Shown: positions 29,245 to 39,339 of the stretch, one piece after another | Layout of the letters: the number at the start of each line of letters is the position of its first letter | Position numbering within the stretch: the first letter of the stretch is position 1 | Assembly (NCBI RefSeq): GCF_014859505.1 | Contig: NZ_JACUUD010000001.1 | Coordinates: 1-64,000, forward strand | DNA length: 64,000 nt | Origin: Halomonas sp. | GTDB taxonomy: Bacteria; Pseudomonadota; Gammaproteobacteria; Pseudomonadales; Halomonadaceae | Direction: 5' to 3' | Made by a program: the position numbers and the translations under genes | The notes under the pieces: model-generated | What the model was told of the DNA's origin: nothing | The model's database searches: none | What the model saw: only the letters and a program-made list of their open reading frames with translations

Positions 29245-31647
29245 ATGACCCGAGCGAACCGCCCCGCCCTTCCCGCCGCCTTCGCCGACGATCCCGACTT
29301 CGCCACCTGGGCCGCGGGACACGGCGTGATCCAGCACGACGCGGTGACCATCGAGCGCATCGGCCAGCTGCTGACGCACCATGCCGCCGAGCCGGCGCGC
29401 CGCCGGGCCTGGCTCAAGCGCCTCGCCGCCGCCGATCGCCTCGCCTGCATGGGCATGTGGCTGGTGGCCCACATGACCTACGCCCGCCGGGTGCGCCTGG
29501 ACGGCGAGCCGCTCACCACCGAGGACTTCAAGCCCACCCCCGAGGGGCACACCGGCGGCGCGCTCAACATGGTGCCCGCCTACGTGGGCTATCTCGCCGC
29601 CAACGCCATGGGCGAGCTGACGCGCAGCTGGCTGATGGGGCAGGGGCACTGCGTGGCGGCCATCGACGCCGTCAACCTGCTGGTGGACAACATGGGCCCC
29701 GCCCACACCGCTCGCTACGCCCTGACTGGGGCCGGCCTGACGCAGCTGGTCAACGATTTCTACCGCTGCACCGTGGATCCCGACGGGCATCCCGTCTCGC
29801 CGCTGGGCAGCCACGTCAACGCCCACACCGCCGGCGGTGTGGGCGAGGGGGGCTATCTCGGCTTCGCCGGGCTCCAGTACGTGCACATGCCGCTGCCTGG
29901 CCAGCATCTGGTGGCCTTCCTCAGCGACGGCGCCTTCGAGGAGCAGCGCGGCAGCGACTGGGCCTCGCGCTGGTGGCGCGCCGAGGACTCGGGCCCGGTG
30001 GTGCCGGTGATGATCGCCAACGGCCGGCGCATCGACCAGCGCACTACCATGAGCCAGTCCGGCGGCACCGACTGGTTCGAGGACCATCTGGTACTCAACG
30101 GCTTCGCCCCGTTGACCATCGACGGCCGCGACCCCGCCGCCTTCGTCTGGGGAATCCTCACCGCCGAGGCGGAACTGGCCGACCAGGCCGGGCAGGCCCG
30201 AAACGGTCGTGGCCGCTACCCGCTGCGCCTGCCCTACGTGATCGCCGAGACGGTCAAGGGCTTCGGCTTTCCCGGGGCCGGCACCAACGCCGCCCACAAC
30301 CTGCCGCTGGGCGGCAACCCCTCGGCGGACGAGGCCGCCCGCGCCGCCTTCAATGAGGGCGCTCGGGCACTGCACGTACCCGAGGAGGAGCTGCGCGCCG
30401 CCATCACCACCCTCAACAATCATGCCGAGAGCGGCCGCGTGCGCGAGCGCGACCACCCCCTGGCCGACCCTCACCCGGCCCTTCCCGTTCCTCCCGAGCT
30501 TCCCCACTGGCCCCTGGGTGAGGCCGTCTCCCCCATGGCCGCCATCGACGAGGCCTTCGTGGCCCTGGTGGACACCAACCCCGAGCTGCGGGTGCGGGTC
30601 GGCAACCCCGACGAGATGCGTTCGAACCGCCTCAACCACACACTGGACCGCCTGCAGCATAGGGTCACCGAGCCCGAGAAGGGCGTGGCCGAGGCGCTGG
30701 ACGGCTGCGTGATCACGGCGCTGAACGAGGAGGCGGTGGTCAGCGCGGCGCTGGCCAACAAGCAGGGGCTGAACCTGGTGGCCAGCTACGAGGCCTTCGC
30801 CGTCAAGATGCTCGGCGCCATGCGACAGGAGGCGATCTTCGCCCGCCACTGCCGAGAGGCGGGTCGACCGCCCGGCTGGCTGTCGCTGCCGGTGCTGGCC
30901 AGCTCCCACACCTGGGAGAACGGCAAGAACGAACAGTCTCACCAGGACCCGACCCTGTGCGAGGCGTGGCTCGGCGAGATGGATGACGTGGCGCCCACGC
31001 TCTTCCCAATCGACGCCCCCAGCGCCGTCGCCGCCCTGCTCGAGCTCTATGCCAGCCGCGGGCGCATCGCGGTGATGGTGGTGCCCAAGAGCCCAGTACC
31101 GGTGCGGCTGACACCCGAACAGGCCGTGCGGCTCACCGAGGATGGTCTGATCTGTCTGCACGAAGCCGACGCCCCGCGCGTCCAGCTGTTCGCCGTGGGC
31201 GCCTACCAACTGATCGAGATGCGCCATTCCCTCGCCCGTCTGGAGGCCGCCGGCATCGCCACCAGCCTCTACGTGATCCACGCGCCAGGCAGGCTGCGCG
31301 AGGCCCGCGACGAGAACGAGGCGACGGCGGTGCTCAGCCAGTGCCGGCTCAGCACCCTGGTACCGGAGGTGCCCGCCCGGGTGTTTCTCGCCCACTGCCG
31401 CCCAGAGCCCCTGGCCGGCGTGCTGCGTCCGCTGGATACCGGCACGCGAACCCGCTTCCTGGGCTATCGCAACCGTGGGGGTACTCTGGATACCTTCGGC
31501 ATGCTGTTTGCCAACCGCGCCACCTGGGCTCACGTGCTGGAGGCGGCGAGCGAGGTGGCCGGACTCGACCTCGAGGCCCTGCTCGGCGAAGCCGAGCGCG
31601 ACGCCCTGGCCGGCGAGGGCGACCCGGAGGTGCTGCGTCACCCGTGA
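29245..31647 (+). CDS. Phosphoketolase
   Basis: Thiamine-diphosphate enzyme of 800 residues that splits xylulose 5-phosphate and/or fructose 6-phosphate with phosphate to acetyl phosphate plus an aldose phosphate. The N-terminal domain has EGHTGGALNM and GEGGYLG; the ThDP region includes SDGAFEEQRGSDW; the middle domain has GNPDEMRSN; and SSHTWENGKNEQSHQDP is the family hallmark. CAGGAG precedes the ATG. No acetate kinase or phosphotransacetylase gene is nearby, so the acetyl phosphate must be used by enzymes encoded elsewhere. Substrate preference cannot be read from the sequence. It converges with the GspE-like gene. Confidence 0.93.
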   Translation: MTRANRPALPAAFADDPDFATWAAGHGVIQHDAVTIERIGQLLTHHAAEPARRRAWLKRLAAADRLACMGMWLVAHMTYARRVRLDGEPLTTEDFKPTPEGHTGGALNMVPAYVGYLAANAMGELTRSWLMGQGHCVAAIDAVNLLVDNMGPAHTARYALTGAGLTQLVNDFYRCTVDPDGHPVSPLGSHVNAHTAGGVGEGGYLGFAGLQYVHMPLPGQHLVAFLSDGAFEEQRGSDWASRWWRAEDSGPVVPVMIANGRRIDQRTTMSQSGGTDWFEDHLVLNGFAPLTIDGRDPAAFVWGILTAEAELADQAGQARNGRGRYPLRLPYVIAETVKGFGFPGAGTNAAHNLPLGGNPSADEAARAAFNEGARALHVPEEELRAAITTLNNHAESGRVRERDHPLADPHPALPVPPELPHWPLGEAVSPMAAIDEAFVALVDTNPELRVRVGNPDEMRSNRLNHTLDRLQHRVTEPEKGVAEALDGCVITALNEEAVVSAALANKQGLNLVASYEAFAVKMLGAMRQEAIFARHCREAGRPPGWLSLPVLASSHTWENGKNEQSHQDPTLCEAWLGEMDDVAPTLFPIDAPSAVAALLELYASRGRIAVMVVPKSPVPVRLTPEQAVRLTEDGLICLHEADAPRVQLFAVGAYQLIEMRHSLARLEAAGIATSLYVIHAPGRLREARDENEATAVLSQCRLSTLVPEVPARVFLAHCRPEPLAGVLRPLDTGTRTRFLGYRNRGGTLDTFGMLFANRATWAHVLEAASEVAGLDLEALLGEAERDALAGEGDPEVLRHP

Positions 31648-31711
31648 CGAGGAGCGAGGGAAGGACATCGATGAGGGCCTGTCCCGCAGCAACCCTTACC
31701 CCTTACCCCTT

Positions 31712-32965
31712 TCAAGCGGGCAGCAGAGCCCCCATGCGCAGCACCTCGCGCAGGCTGGTGATCCCCTGCTCGGCCTTGGTCAGGCCGTCCTTCAGCATCA
31801 GCGTCTCGCCGCGCTCCAGCAGGGCTCGGCGCAGCCGCGACTCATCGGCGTTGCGCAGGATCAGGCCGTGATCGGCGGCGGTGGGCTGCCACACCTCGAA
31901 GACCCCGGTCCGACCGCGAAAACCCAGGCCGTCGCAGCGATCGCAGCCGCCGGGCAGCCAGGCCTCCTCGGGCAGCGCCACCCCCATGGCCTCCAGCCAC
32001 TCGGCCTCGCGCTCGGGCAGGGGCCCGCGCTCCCGGCAGTGCTCGCAGAGCCGGCGCACCAGGCGCTGGGCCACCACCAGCCCCAGGTTGGCACTGATCT
32101 CGGCGTCCCCCAGCCCCAGGTGGCGCAGGCTGGAGACCACCCCCACCGCATCGCGGCTGTGCAGGGTACCCATCAGCGAGCGGCCGCTGCCGGCCACGCT
32201 GAGGGCGGCCCGGGCGGAGTCGGGATCGCGGATCTCGCCGATCAGCACATAGTCCGGGTCGAGGCGCAGCAGCGAGCGGATACCGCTGGCGAAATCGAGG
32301 CCGCTGGCCTCGTCCACCTGGATCTGGTTGATCCCGGGGATCTCGTACTCCACGGGATCCTCCAGGGTGATCACGTGGCTATCGGTGAGGCGCAGCTGGT
32401 TGAGCAGCGTGTAGAGGGTCGTGGTCTTGCCCGAGCCGGTGGGGCCAGCCACCAGCAGCATGCCCCCGGTCGCGTCCATCCAGCGCAGGATCCCCCGGGC
32501 GCCCTGTTCGCCGATGCCCAGGGACAGGGTGTCCCGGAAGGTCTCAGGCGGCGCCAGGAAACGGATCGCCATCTTCTCGCCCGCCACGCAACTCACCGCG
32601 GTGACCCTCAGGAAGGTCTCCTCACTCCCCTCTTCGCCGGGTGGCCAGCTGAAGCTGCCCTCGGCAGCGGCCAGGGACGGCACCGGGTTGAGGCCCGCCA
32701 GCACCTTGAACTGGTTGATGAGGCGAGCCCCCGTACCGGCATCGACGCGCAGCGCCTCGATGATCCGGCCATCGATGCGCAGGCGGATGCGCAGGTGCTC
32801 CTGGTGGGGGTCCAGATGGATATCGGTGGCCCTTGCATGCATGGCATCCTCGAGCAGGGCGTGGGCCTCCAGCACCTCGTCGCCGGCGGCAGGCGGAGTC
32901 TCCAGCAGCGGGCTCAGCCTGGGCAGCAGGCGGCGATTGGCGTGTCGGGTCGTCTCGTCGGCCAT
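31712..32965 (-). CDS. Orphan GspE/PilB-type secretion ATPase
   Basis: ATPase of 417 residues of the type II secretion/type IV pilus family. Visible are the DIHLDP start of the N2 domain, Walker A GPTGSGKTTT (about 180), the Asp box (EDPVEYEIPG), Walker B (LIGEIRD), the His box (GTLHSRDA), and a CxxC zinc pair (CEHC and CDRC). The N1 domain that binds the platform protein is missing; full-length members have about 500-570 residues. No other secretion or pilus gene is near. The catalytic motifs look intact, so it may power a system encoded elsewhere. Confidence 0.88.
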   Translation of the reverse strand: MADETTRHANRRLLPRLSPLLETPPAAGDEVLEAHALLEDAMHARATDIHLDPHQEHLRIRLRIDGRIIEALRVDAGTGARLINQFKVLAGLNPVPSLAAAEGSFSWPPGEEGSEETFLRVTAVSCVAGEKMAIRFLAPPETFRDTLSLGIGEQGARGILRWMDATGGMLLVAGPTGSGKTTTLYTLLNQLRLTDSHVITLEDPVEYEIPGINQIQVDEASGLDFASGIRSLLRLDPDYVLIGEIRDPDSARAALSVAGSGRSLMGTLHSRDAVGVVSSLRHLGLGDAEISANLGLVVAQRLVRRLCEHCRERGPLPEREAEWLEAMGVALPEEAWLPGGCDRCDGLGFRGRTGVFEVWQPTAADHGLILRNADESRLRRALLERGETLMLKDGLTKAEQGITSLREVLRMGALLPA

Positions 32966-33016
32966 TGGAATCCTCTTCGGTCGGAGGCACCCGTCGCGGG
33001 TGCGGGCTCTCTCAGC

Positions 33017-35353
33017 CTAGGCGCGATCCCCGGGGCCTGCCCGCCCGGGGCCAGACGAGGCGAGTCGAGGCATGGATCGAGGAGCGGGGGCTTCGGGAGA
33101 CCCGCCCAGCCCCAACCGAGCGGCGTTGCCCACCACCGAGAGCGAGCTGGTCACCATGGCCAGCACCGCCACCTGGGGCGGAATCACCATCCAGGCGGCG
33201 AGCCCCAGGGCCAGGGCATTGTAGAGCGCCGAGAGCGCGAGATTCTGGTGCATCACCCGGCGGGTGGCGCGGGCGATGGCGATGGCAGCCGGCACGCCCT
33301 GCACGCCACCCCCCAGCAGCTGGATTGCCGCGGCGTCCCTGGCGGCCGCACTGGCCTCCGCGGTGGCCACCCCCACCGTCGCCGCGGCCAGGGCCGGGGC
33401 GTCGTTGATGCCATCCCCCACGTAGAGCACCGGACCCGGCAGCGCCGACACCAGGTGGCGCTTGGCCTCCGGCGAGCGCCCACCGAAGCAGGCCTCGGGT
33501 TCGAGCCCCAGGCGCCCGCCCAGGCGGCGCACCAGCGCCGGGCGGTCGCCGCTGATCAGCGCCAGCGCCAGGCCCTGGCGGCGCAGCGCCGTCAGGGTCG
33601 CCGGGGCCGATGGGTCGGGCTCGTCCTCGAGCCACAGGGTGGCCAGCCACGCCCCGTCACGGGAGAGCACGACCTCGCTGGCCCAGGGAGGACCCGCCTC
33701 GCGCTCGGGCGACGCCGTTCCCTGGTCTATAGACCCGCCGACCAGCCAGCCAAAGGAACCGATACGCAGCGTCCTGCCGTCGGCGTCCCGGACCTCACGC
33801 CCCTGTCCGGGGTGCTCGACAATCGCCACAGGCGCCTGCCCCGGAGCAATCCCCGCCTCGGCGGCGGCGGCACGGATCGCCAGCCCCAGGGGGTGCTCGC
33901 TGCCCCACTCGGCCCGGGCCGCGAGGGCCAGCAGACGCTCGTTGCTCCGGTGCTCGTCACTCGTGGCCGCGGCCGGTTGCAGGGCGGCGAGGCGCAGGGT
34001 GCCACGGGTCAGGGTGCCGGTCTTGTCGAAAGCCACGGCGCGAGCCTGGCCGGCGAGTTCCAGGGCCGCCGGGTCGCGAAACACCACGCCGGCCTCCAGC
34101 GCTCGAGCCGTGCCCGCCAGGCTGGCCATCGGCACCGCCAGGCCCACCGCGCAGGGACAGGCCACCACCAGCACCGACAGCGCCCGCACGGCGGCCTCCT
34201 CCGGTGCTACCCCGGCCAGCAGCAGTGCGGCCAGGGTGACCAGGGAGAGGGCCAGAGCGACGGGGCTGAGCCAGGCGGCGAAGCGCTCGGCCAGACGGCG
34301 CAGCTCGCCCTTCCCCGCCTGCAGGGCCTGCACCTGGCGGTAGAGCCCATCCAGGCGGCGTGCCCCCACCCCGGCGGTCACCCGCAGGGTGAAGGGCTCG
34401 CCCAGGTTGCGACACCCCGCCGAGAGCCGTGCCCCTCGGGTCAGGATGCGCGGGCGGCTCTCACCGGTGAGCAGGGCGAGATCCAGCCGCGCCTCGGCGT
34501 CGAGCAGTTCGCCATCCAGCGCCAGCGTCTCCCCCGTCGCCACGCGAATCCGTTCGCCGGGTGCCACCTCGGCGAGGGGCACCGTCTCGCCCTCACCACC
34601 CGCCGGGAGGCGACAGGCCTTTTCGGGGAGCGGGGCCAGCCCCTCCAGGGCGCGCAGCCCGCGATAGCGCGCCAGGGTCTCCACCCAGCGCCCCGCCAGC
34701 AGCAGCACCACCAGCATCACCGCGGTATCGAAGTAGACCTCCGCCGAGCCTCGCCCCAGCAGCCACAGGGAGACCGTCAGCGCCCCGATGACGCCCAGCG
34801 AGACCAGAGCATCCATGCCGGGCCGCCCGGCGCGCAGGGTGCGCCAGGCAGCGCGGTAGAAGGGCCAGGCGGCCAGGGTCACCACCGGCAGCGCGAAGGC
34901 GCCGGAGACCCAGGCCAACACCCGCTCCAGGCGTACCTCGGGCAGGGCGCCCGCGTAGATCAGGAGTGACGCCAGCATGGTCCACATGCCGAACGCCGCG
35001 GCAAGCATCAGCCGCTTCGCCAGGTCACGGCTCTCCACGTCCAGGCGAGTGCGGGCATCCGGCGCCGACTCGAGCGCGCAGAGCCGATAGCCGAGCCGCC
35101 CCACCGCCGCGCCGATACGCTCAGGCGTCACGGCCGATGCCGCCCCCTCCACCATCAGGGTGGCGGAGAGGTAGTCCACCCCCACACGATTCACTCCAGG
35201 CAGGCGGCGCAGGCGGTGCTCCATGGCCAGGGCGCAGCTGGTGCACCACATGCCCTCCACCGAGCGCAGCAGCTGGGCCTCACCGGCCCGGGCAAGGTCG
35301 GCCTCGGTCAGGGAATCTCGTTCGACATCGAGAGAGGCGTCAGGAGCGGCCAT
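33017..35353 (-). CDS. Copper-type P1B ATPase (CcoI/CtpA-like)
   Basis: Heavy-metal P-type ATPase of 778 residues. The N-terminal metal-binding domain has GMWCTSC (Cys37, Cys40); the membrane metal site is CPC in VVACPCAVGLA (about 398-400); the phosphorylation site is DKTGT (about 442); the hinge GDGIND appears as VGDGINDAPAL. Family members move Cu+ out of the cytosol, and those near oxidase genes supply copper to the oxidase. The ATG at 35353 has GGGGAG upstream; a longer frame lacks this. It closes the caa3-type oxidase gene cluster, directly after a small membrane protein gene. Confidence 0.93.
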   Translation of the reverse strand: MAAPDASLDVERDSLTEADLARAGEAQLLRSVEGMWCTSCALAMEHRLRRLPGVNRVGVDYLSATLMVEGAASAVTPERIGAAVGRLGYRLCALESAPDARTRLDVESRDLAKRLMLAAAFGMWTMLASLLIYAGALPEVRLERVLAWVSGAFALPVVTLAAWPFYRAAWRTLRAGRPGMDALVSLGVIGALTVSLWLLGRGSAEVYFDTAVMLVVLLLAGRWVETLARYRGLRALEGLAPLPEKACRLPAGGEGETVPLAEVAPGERIRVATGETLALDGELLDAEARLDLALLTGESRPRILTRGARLSAGCRNLGEPFTLRVTAGVGARRLDGLYRQVQALQAGKGELRRLAERFAAWLSPVALALSLVTLAALLLAGVAPEEAAVRALSVLVVACPCAVGLAVPMASLAGTARALEAGVVFRDPAALELAGQARAVAFDKTGTLTRGTLRLAALQPAAATSDEHRSNERLLALAARAEWGSEHPLGLAIRAAAAEAGIAPGQAPVAIVEHPGQGREVRDADGRTLRIGSFGWLVGGSIDQGTASPEREAGPPWASEVVLSRDGAWLATLWLEDEPDPSAPATLTALRRQGLALALISGDRPALVRRLGGRLGLEPEACFGGRSPEAKRHLVSALPGPVLYVGDGINDAPALAAATVGVATAEASAAARDAAAIQLLGGGVQGVPAAIAIARATRRVMHQNLALSALYNALALGLAAWMVIPPQVAVLAMVTSSLSVVGNAARLGLGGSPEAPAPRSMPRLASSGPGRAGPGDRA

Positions 35354-35363
35354 GGGCACTCCC

Positions 35364-35720
35364 CTACAGGCAGGGCGGCAGGGCCACCAGGGGCAGCCCC
35401 ACGAAGGCCACTCCTGCCGCCGAATAGAGATGCAGCCCGGCACCCACCAGGGCGATAAAGCGCGGCCTGCCCACGCTGGCCCGGCCGACCGCCAGCCCCC
35501 GCCAGGCCAGCCAGCCGAGCAGTGCCAGGATGGCCAGGGTCAGCACAGCTAGCCAGGCGTTGATGCCAGTGAGTGCGCCCTGCCCCGGCGACGGTGGCGC
35601 CAGTTCACAGGCCACCGAGAGGCCGGCGTAGAGCAACACGAACCACAGGCTCCAGAGGGTCAGGCCCAGCAGCAGCTGGACGGGATGGCTCGGTGCCAGC
35701 CATCGGCGCAACGGCGTCAT
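35364..35720 (-). CDS. Small membrane protein of the oxidase cluster
   Basis: Protein of 118 residues with three predicted membrane helices and a positively charged start (MTPLRRW). I do not recognise the family. Its ATG overlaps the stop of the fused oxidase gene (ATGA) and the copper ATPase gene follows 10 bp later, so it is translated as part of the oxidase operon and is probably an assembly or accessory component. No metal-binding motif is evident apart from single cysteines. Confidence 0.75.
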   Translation of the reverse strand: MTPLRRWLAPSHPVQLLLGLTLWSLWFVLLYAGLSVACELAPPSPGQGALTGINAWLAVLTLAILALLGWLAWRGLAVGRASVGRPRFIALVGAGLHLYSAAGVAFVGLPLVALPPCL

Positions 35721-38245
35721 GGGCCGGCTCCCGTCAGTCGCGGCAGCAGGGCGATGGCCGCCACCAGGATCCAGTAGACGCCCACCTGGTAGCGCCACAG
35801 CAGCGCCACCACGCCGGGCTCGAAGGGCAGCCGGGCGCCGACCAGACCCAGCCCCGCGCGCCAGGCCTGCAGCGCGGCCAGCACGGTAGCCAACCCGCCG
35901 TGGGCGAGCAGGTAGGCAAGTCCCACCAGCAGGGTGGCGTCGTGGGCCGTGGCGGTGGGCGACAGTCCCGCGACCATGAGCACCAGGACCAGCAGCGCCA
36001 CATGCAGCCCGCCCAGCGCCGCGATGCCGCCAAGCGCCAGGGTCAGCCCCACCTCACGGCCGCGCCTCAGCGCCGCCACCCGCCGCTCCAGCCACAGACT
36101 GCCCAGGGTGAGGGCCGCCCCGGAGGCCAGCAGCAGCGGCAGCGAGAGAGGCGAGCGCGCCGGCATCTGCCATTCGGGCGAGACCGTCCACAGATAGAAC
36201 CAGCCGAACAGCAGCGACAGGAAGAAGGCGCCGTCGGCTAGCAGCGCCACCCCCATGGTCCAGCGCCCGGGGCCGTCGGCGGTACGCGAGTGCAGCGGCG
36301 GGTCCTCGGGTTCATCATGCCGAAGGGGGGCGGCCCGGGAGTGGCCACCGTTCTCCCAGGACCAGCGCAGCAGCAGCACCCCGGCGCCGGCCAGGCCCAG
36401 CAGCGCCAGTGGATAGAGACGCGTGAGCAGGCTCACGCAGACCACCGCCAGGCAGAGCGCGGCGTAGAGGGGCAGCAGGCTGTTGCCAGGCAAGTGGATC
36501 ACCTGGCGCACCCGACCGGTCAGGGCCTCGCTGCCGAACAGCTCGCGGCGGCCGTGGGCGGCACCGGGCCGGGCATGCTCACCCCGGGCGATCTCCTCCC
36601 CCAGGGAGGGGCTTTCCCACAGCGGATGGCGGCTCTCCACCCGCGGAAGACTGGCGAAGTTGTAGCTGGCCGGCGGCATCGCCAGGCTCCACTCCAGGGT
36701 ATCGGCCCCCCAGGGGTTGGGCGGTGCGCGGCGCCCGTAGCGGCCGTGGAGCACGAGGTCCACCAGCACCGCGGCGATGCCCGCCGCCATCATGAACCCG
36801 CCGATGGAGGAGATCAGGTTGTAGAGGTCCCAGCCCATGGCACTGTCGTAGGTGTAGACGCGCCGCGGCATGCCAAGCAGGCCGGTCCAGTGCATGATCA
36901 GAAAGGTGAGGTTGAAGCCCAGGAAGGTGAGCCAGAAGCCGAGGCGGCCGAGGGGTTCCGAGGGCATGCGCCCGGTGACCAGCGGCAGCCAGTAGTAGGC
37001 CCCGGCCAGCAGCGGGAAGAACATGCCGCCCACCAGCACATAGTGCAGGTGGGCCACCACGAAGTGAGTGTCGTGGACCTGCCAGTTGAAGGGCACCAGC
37101 GCCAGCATCACGCCGGTGAGCCCGCCGCAGACGAAAATCACCAGAAAGCCCGTGACCCACAGCATCGGCAGGGTCATGCGCGGCCGGCCCAGCCACAGCG
37201 TGGCCAGCCACACGAAGACCTGGATGGCGGTGGGAACCGCCACCAGCATGCTGGCCGCCGAGAAGAAGGCCTGGGCGAGCTGGGGGATGCCCACGGTGAA
37301 CATGTGGTGCACCCAGAGCCCGAAGCTGATGAAGCCGGTGATGACGATGGCTGCCACCACCCAGCCGTAGCCGACGATGGGGCGTCCCGCGAACACGGGG
37401 ATCAGGGTCGAGACGATGCCCGCCGCCGGCAGGAAGATGATGTAGACCTCGGGGTGGCCGAACAGCCAGAAGAGGTGCTGCCAGAGGATGGGATCGCCGC
37501 CGCCGGCCACCGTGAAGAAGGGCATCCCGGCGGCGCGCTCCAGCTCCAGCAGCACGCTGCCGAGTATCAAGGGTGGGAAGCCCACCACGATCATCAGCGC
37601 CATGGCCAGGATGTACCAGGCAAACAGGGGCATGCGATGCAGCGCCATGCCCGGCGCCCGGGTGCGCAGGATCGATACCGTGAGCTCCACCCCGGCGGAG
37701 AGCGCCGAGATCTCCACGAAGGTGATGCCCAGCAGCCAGAAGTCGGAGCCCGGGCCGGGGGCGTACTCGCTGCTGCTCAGCGGGGTATACATGAACCAGC
37801 CGCTGTCCGGGGCCATCTCCAGCAGCAGGCTGGCGAAGAGGATGATCCCGCCGAACAGATAGCACCAGTAGCCGAAGGCGGTGAGCCGCGGACAGGCCAG
37901 GTCCCGGGCGCCGATCATCTTGGGGATCAGGTAGATCGCCAGCCCCTCCAGCATGGGGATGGCGAACAGGAACATCATCACCGTGCCGTGCATGGTGGTG
38001 ACCTGGGCATAGATCTCCGGCGACATGAAGGCCTGGTCGGGCAGCGCCAGCTGGGTGCGAATGAGCATCGCCAGCACCCCGCCGAGCAGGAAGAAGACCA
38101 GCCCCGTAAACATGAAGCGCAGCCCCAGGGTGCTGTGGTTGACCACGCTGAGCCTGCCGCGCCAGCCGGGCGAGTTGCCCCAGACCGCCGAAAGTTCCTG
38201 GTGCAGGTGCTCGGCCTCGGGGGTCGGCCGCATCGATTCGCTCAT
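35717..38245 (-). CDS. ctaD: Cytochrome c oxidase subunit I-III fusion
   Basis: Membrane protein of 842 residues. Residues 1 to about 540 are subunit I of the heme-copper oxidase, with the heme ligand region TTMHGTVMMF, the WLFGHPEVYI motif of the CuB/cross-linked Tyr site, WVHHMF, and HDTHFVVAHLHYVL for the remaining ligands. A linker (about 540-590) leads into a subunit-III-like part with about seven helices. Such fusions occur in caa3-type and related A-family oxidases. It overlaps the subunit II stop by four bases. Together with subunit II it reduces O2 and pumps protons at the inner membrane. Confidence 0.94.
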   Translation of the reverse strand: MSESMRPTPEAEHLHQELSAVWGNSPGWRGRLSVVNHSTLGLRFMFTGLVFFLLGGVLAMLIRTQLALPDQAFMSPEIYAQVTTMHGTVMMFLFAIPMLEGLAIYLIPKMIGARDLACPRLTAFGYWCYLFGGIILFASLLLEMAPDSGWFMYTPLSSSEYAPGPGSDFWLLGITFVEISALSAGVELTVSILRTRAPGMALHRMPLFAWYILAMALMIVVGFPPLILGSVLLELERAAGMPFFTVAGGGDPILWQHLFWLFGHPEVYIIFLPAAGIVSTLIPVFAGRPIVGYGWVVAAIVITGFISFGLWVHHMFTVGIPQLAQAFFSAASMLVAVPTAIQVFVWLATLWLGRPRMTLPMLWVTGFLVIFVCGGLTGVMLALVPFNWQVHDTHFVVAHLHYVLVGGMFFPLLAGAYYWLPLVTGRMPSEPLGRLGFWLTFLGFNLTFLIMHWTGLLGMPRRVYTYDSAMGWDLYNLISSIGGFMMAAGIAAVLVDLVLHGRYGRRAPPNPWGADTLEWSLAMPPASYNFASLPRVESRHPLWESPSLGEEIARGEHARPGAAHGRRELFGSEALTGRVRQVIHLPGNSLLPLYAALCLAVVCVSLLTRLYPLALLGLAGAGVLLLRWSWENGGHSRAAPLRHDEPEDPPLHSRTADGPGRWTMGVALLADGAFFLSLLFGWFYLWTVSPEWQMPARSPLSLPLLLASGAALTLGSLWLERRVAALRRGREVGLTLALGGIAALGGLHVALLVLVLMVAGLSPTATAHDATLLVGLAYLLAHGGLATVLAALQAWRAGLGLVGARLPFEPGVVALLWRYQVGVYWILVAAIALLPRLTGAGP

Positions 38246-39315
38246 GGGCGCAGGGTCTCCAGCCAGGCGCCCAGGGCCTCGAGTGCCTCGGGCGCGAGAT
38301 GGTCATGGGCGGGCATGCGATTGCCGGGCTTGAGGCGCTGGTGCTCGGCAAGCCAGCGGGCAATGGCGCCCTTCTCCATGGCCAGGGTGCCGGCGCCGAG
38401 GGTGGCGCGGGCGCCGATGTCCGTGAGATCCGGCCCCACGTCGCCCTGGCTGAGCCCCGCCACCCGGTGGCAGCTGGCGCACTGTTCAGTGAAGGTGTCA
38501 CGTGCCAGGGCATGCTCGTCGGCAGGCGCCGGCGGAGGCCCACGCCGGGCCGCCAGCCAGGCCTCGAAGTCCTCCGGCGGCACGGCCTCCAGGTGGAGCT
38601 GCATATGGGCGTGCTGGACACCGCAGTACTCGGCACACTGGGCGCCGAACACCCCCGGGGCGTCGGCCTCCAGGCGGATGCGGTTGATGCGCCCGGGAAT
38701 CATGTCGATCTTGCCGCCCAGGCGCGGCACCCAGAAGGCATGGATGACATCGGCGCCGATGACGTGGAAGTCCACCGGCTCGCCCGCCGGCATCACCAGG
38801 TGGTTGGCGGTGACCACCTCGCCCGCCTCGTCCGGGTAGCGCACCTCCCACCACCACTGGTGGCCGGTGACCTCGATCACCCTGGGTGCCTCTCCCCCGG
38901 GCAGCGGCAGGGGCAGCAGGCGCTGCCCGGTGGGCACCCCGAAGGCCAGCAGCACCAGGATGCTCACCCCCGGCAGCAGGATGCCACCACCCAGGATCCA
39001 GCCCAGCCCCAGGCGGCGCTCCTGGCCGGGGCCGGGCTCGGCGCGGTCACGCGGGCGGAAGGCGGCCAGCCACAGGCCCACCACCGCCAGGAACACCAGG
39101 CCGAAGCCGATCAGCATGCCCCACCACAGCCAGGCCACGTCCCGGGCCGCGGGCCCGGCCGGGGCGAGGATCGAGTGGCTACCGCTGCAGCCGGCCAACC
39201 CCATGGTGAGCGCCACTGCCAGCGCCCCGCCCGCCCCTTCGAGCCGCGCCCGGCGCGGCGGACCCGGGTTGACCCGTCGGCCGCCGCGTCCTTCACTGAG
39301 GGGGACGCCACCCAT
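38242..39315 (-). CDS. ctaC: Cytochrome c oxidase subunit II with C-terminal cytochrome c (caa3 type)
   Basis: Protein of 357 residues. A lipobox-like segment (GLAGC) follows the signal; two membrane helices (about 55-80 and 100-125) anchor it. The CuA domain has HQWWWEVRYP and the ligand set CAEYCGVQHAHM. A fused cytochrome c domain carries CASCH for covalent heme and a distal Met in NRMPAHDH. This makes it a caa3-type subunit II. The start at 39315 leaves only 24 bp to the divergent DUF2231 gene, and its ribosome-binding site is weak, so the true start is not certain. Confidence 0.92.
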   Translation of the reverse strand: MGGVPLSEGRGGRRVNPGPPRRARLEGAGGALAVALTMGLAGCSGSHSILAPAGPAARDVAWLWWGMLIGFGLVFLAVVGLWLAAFRPRDRAEPGPGQERRLGLGWILGGGILLPGVSILVLLAFGVPTGQRLLPLPLPGGEAPRVIEVTGHQWWWEVRYPDEAGEVVTANHLVMPAGEPVDFHVIGADVIHAFWVPRLGGKIDMIPGRINRIRLEADAPGVFGAQCAEYCGVQHAHMQLHLEAVPPEDFEAWLAARRGPPPAPADEHALARDTFTEQCASCHRVAGLSQGDVGPDLTDIGARATLGAGTLAMEKGAIARWLAEHQRLKPGNRMPAHDHLAPEALEALGAWLETLRP

Positions 39316-39339
39316 GACGCCATCGACAGGGACGCCGCC

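Noticed and set aside
29080..31692. 870-codon open frame antisense to phosphoketolase
   Set aside because: Long antisense frames are expected opposite GC-rich genes with strong third-position bias. The translation is Gly/Gln/His-rich without domains, while the plus strand encodes a full phosphoketolase.
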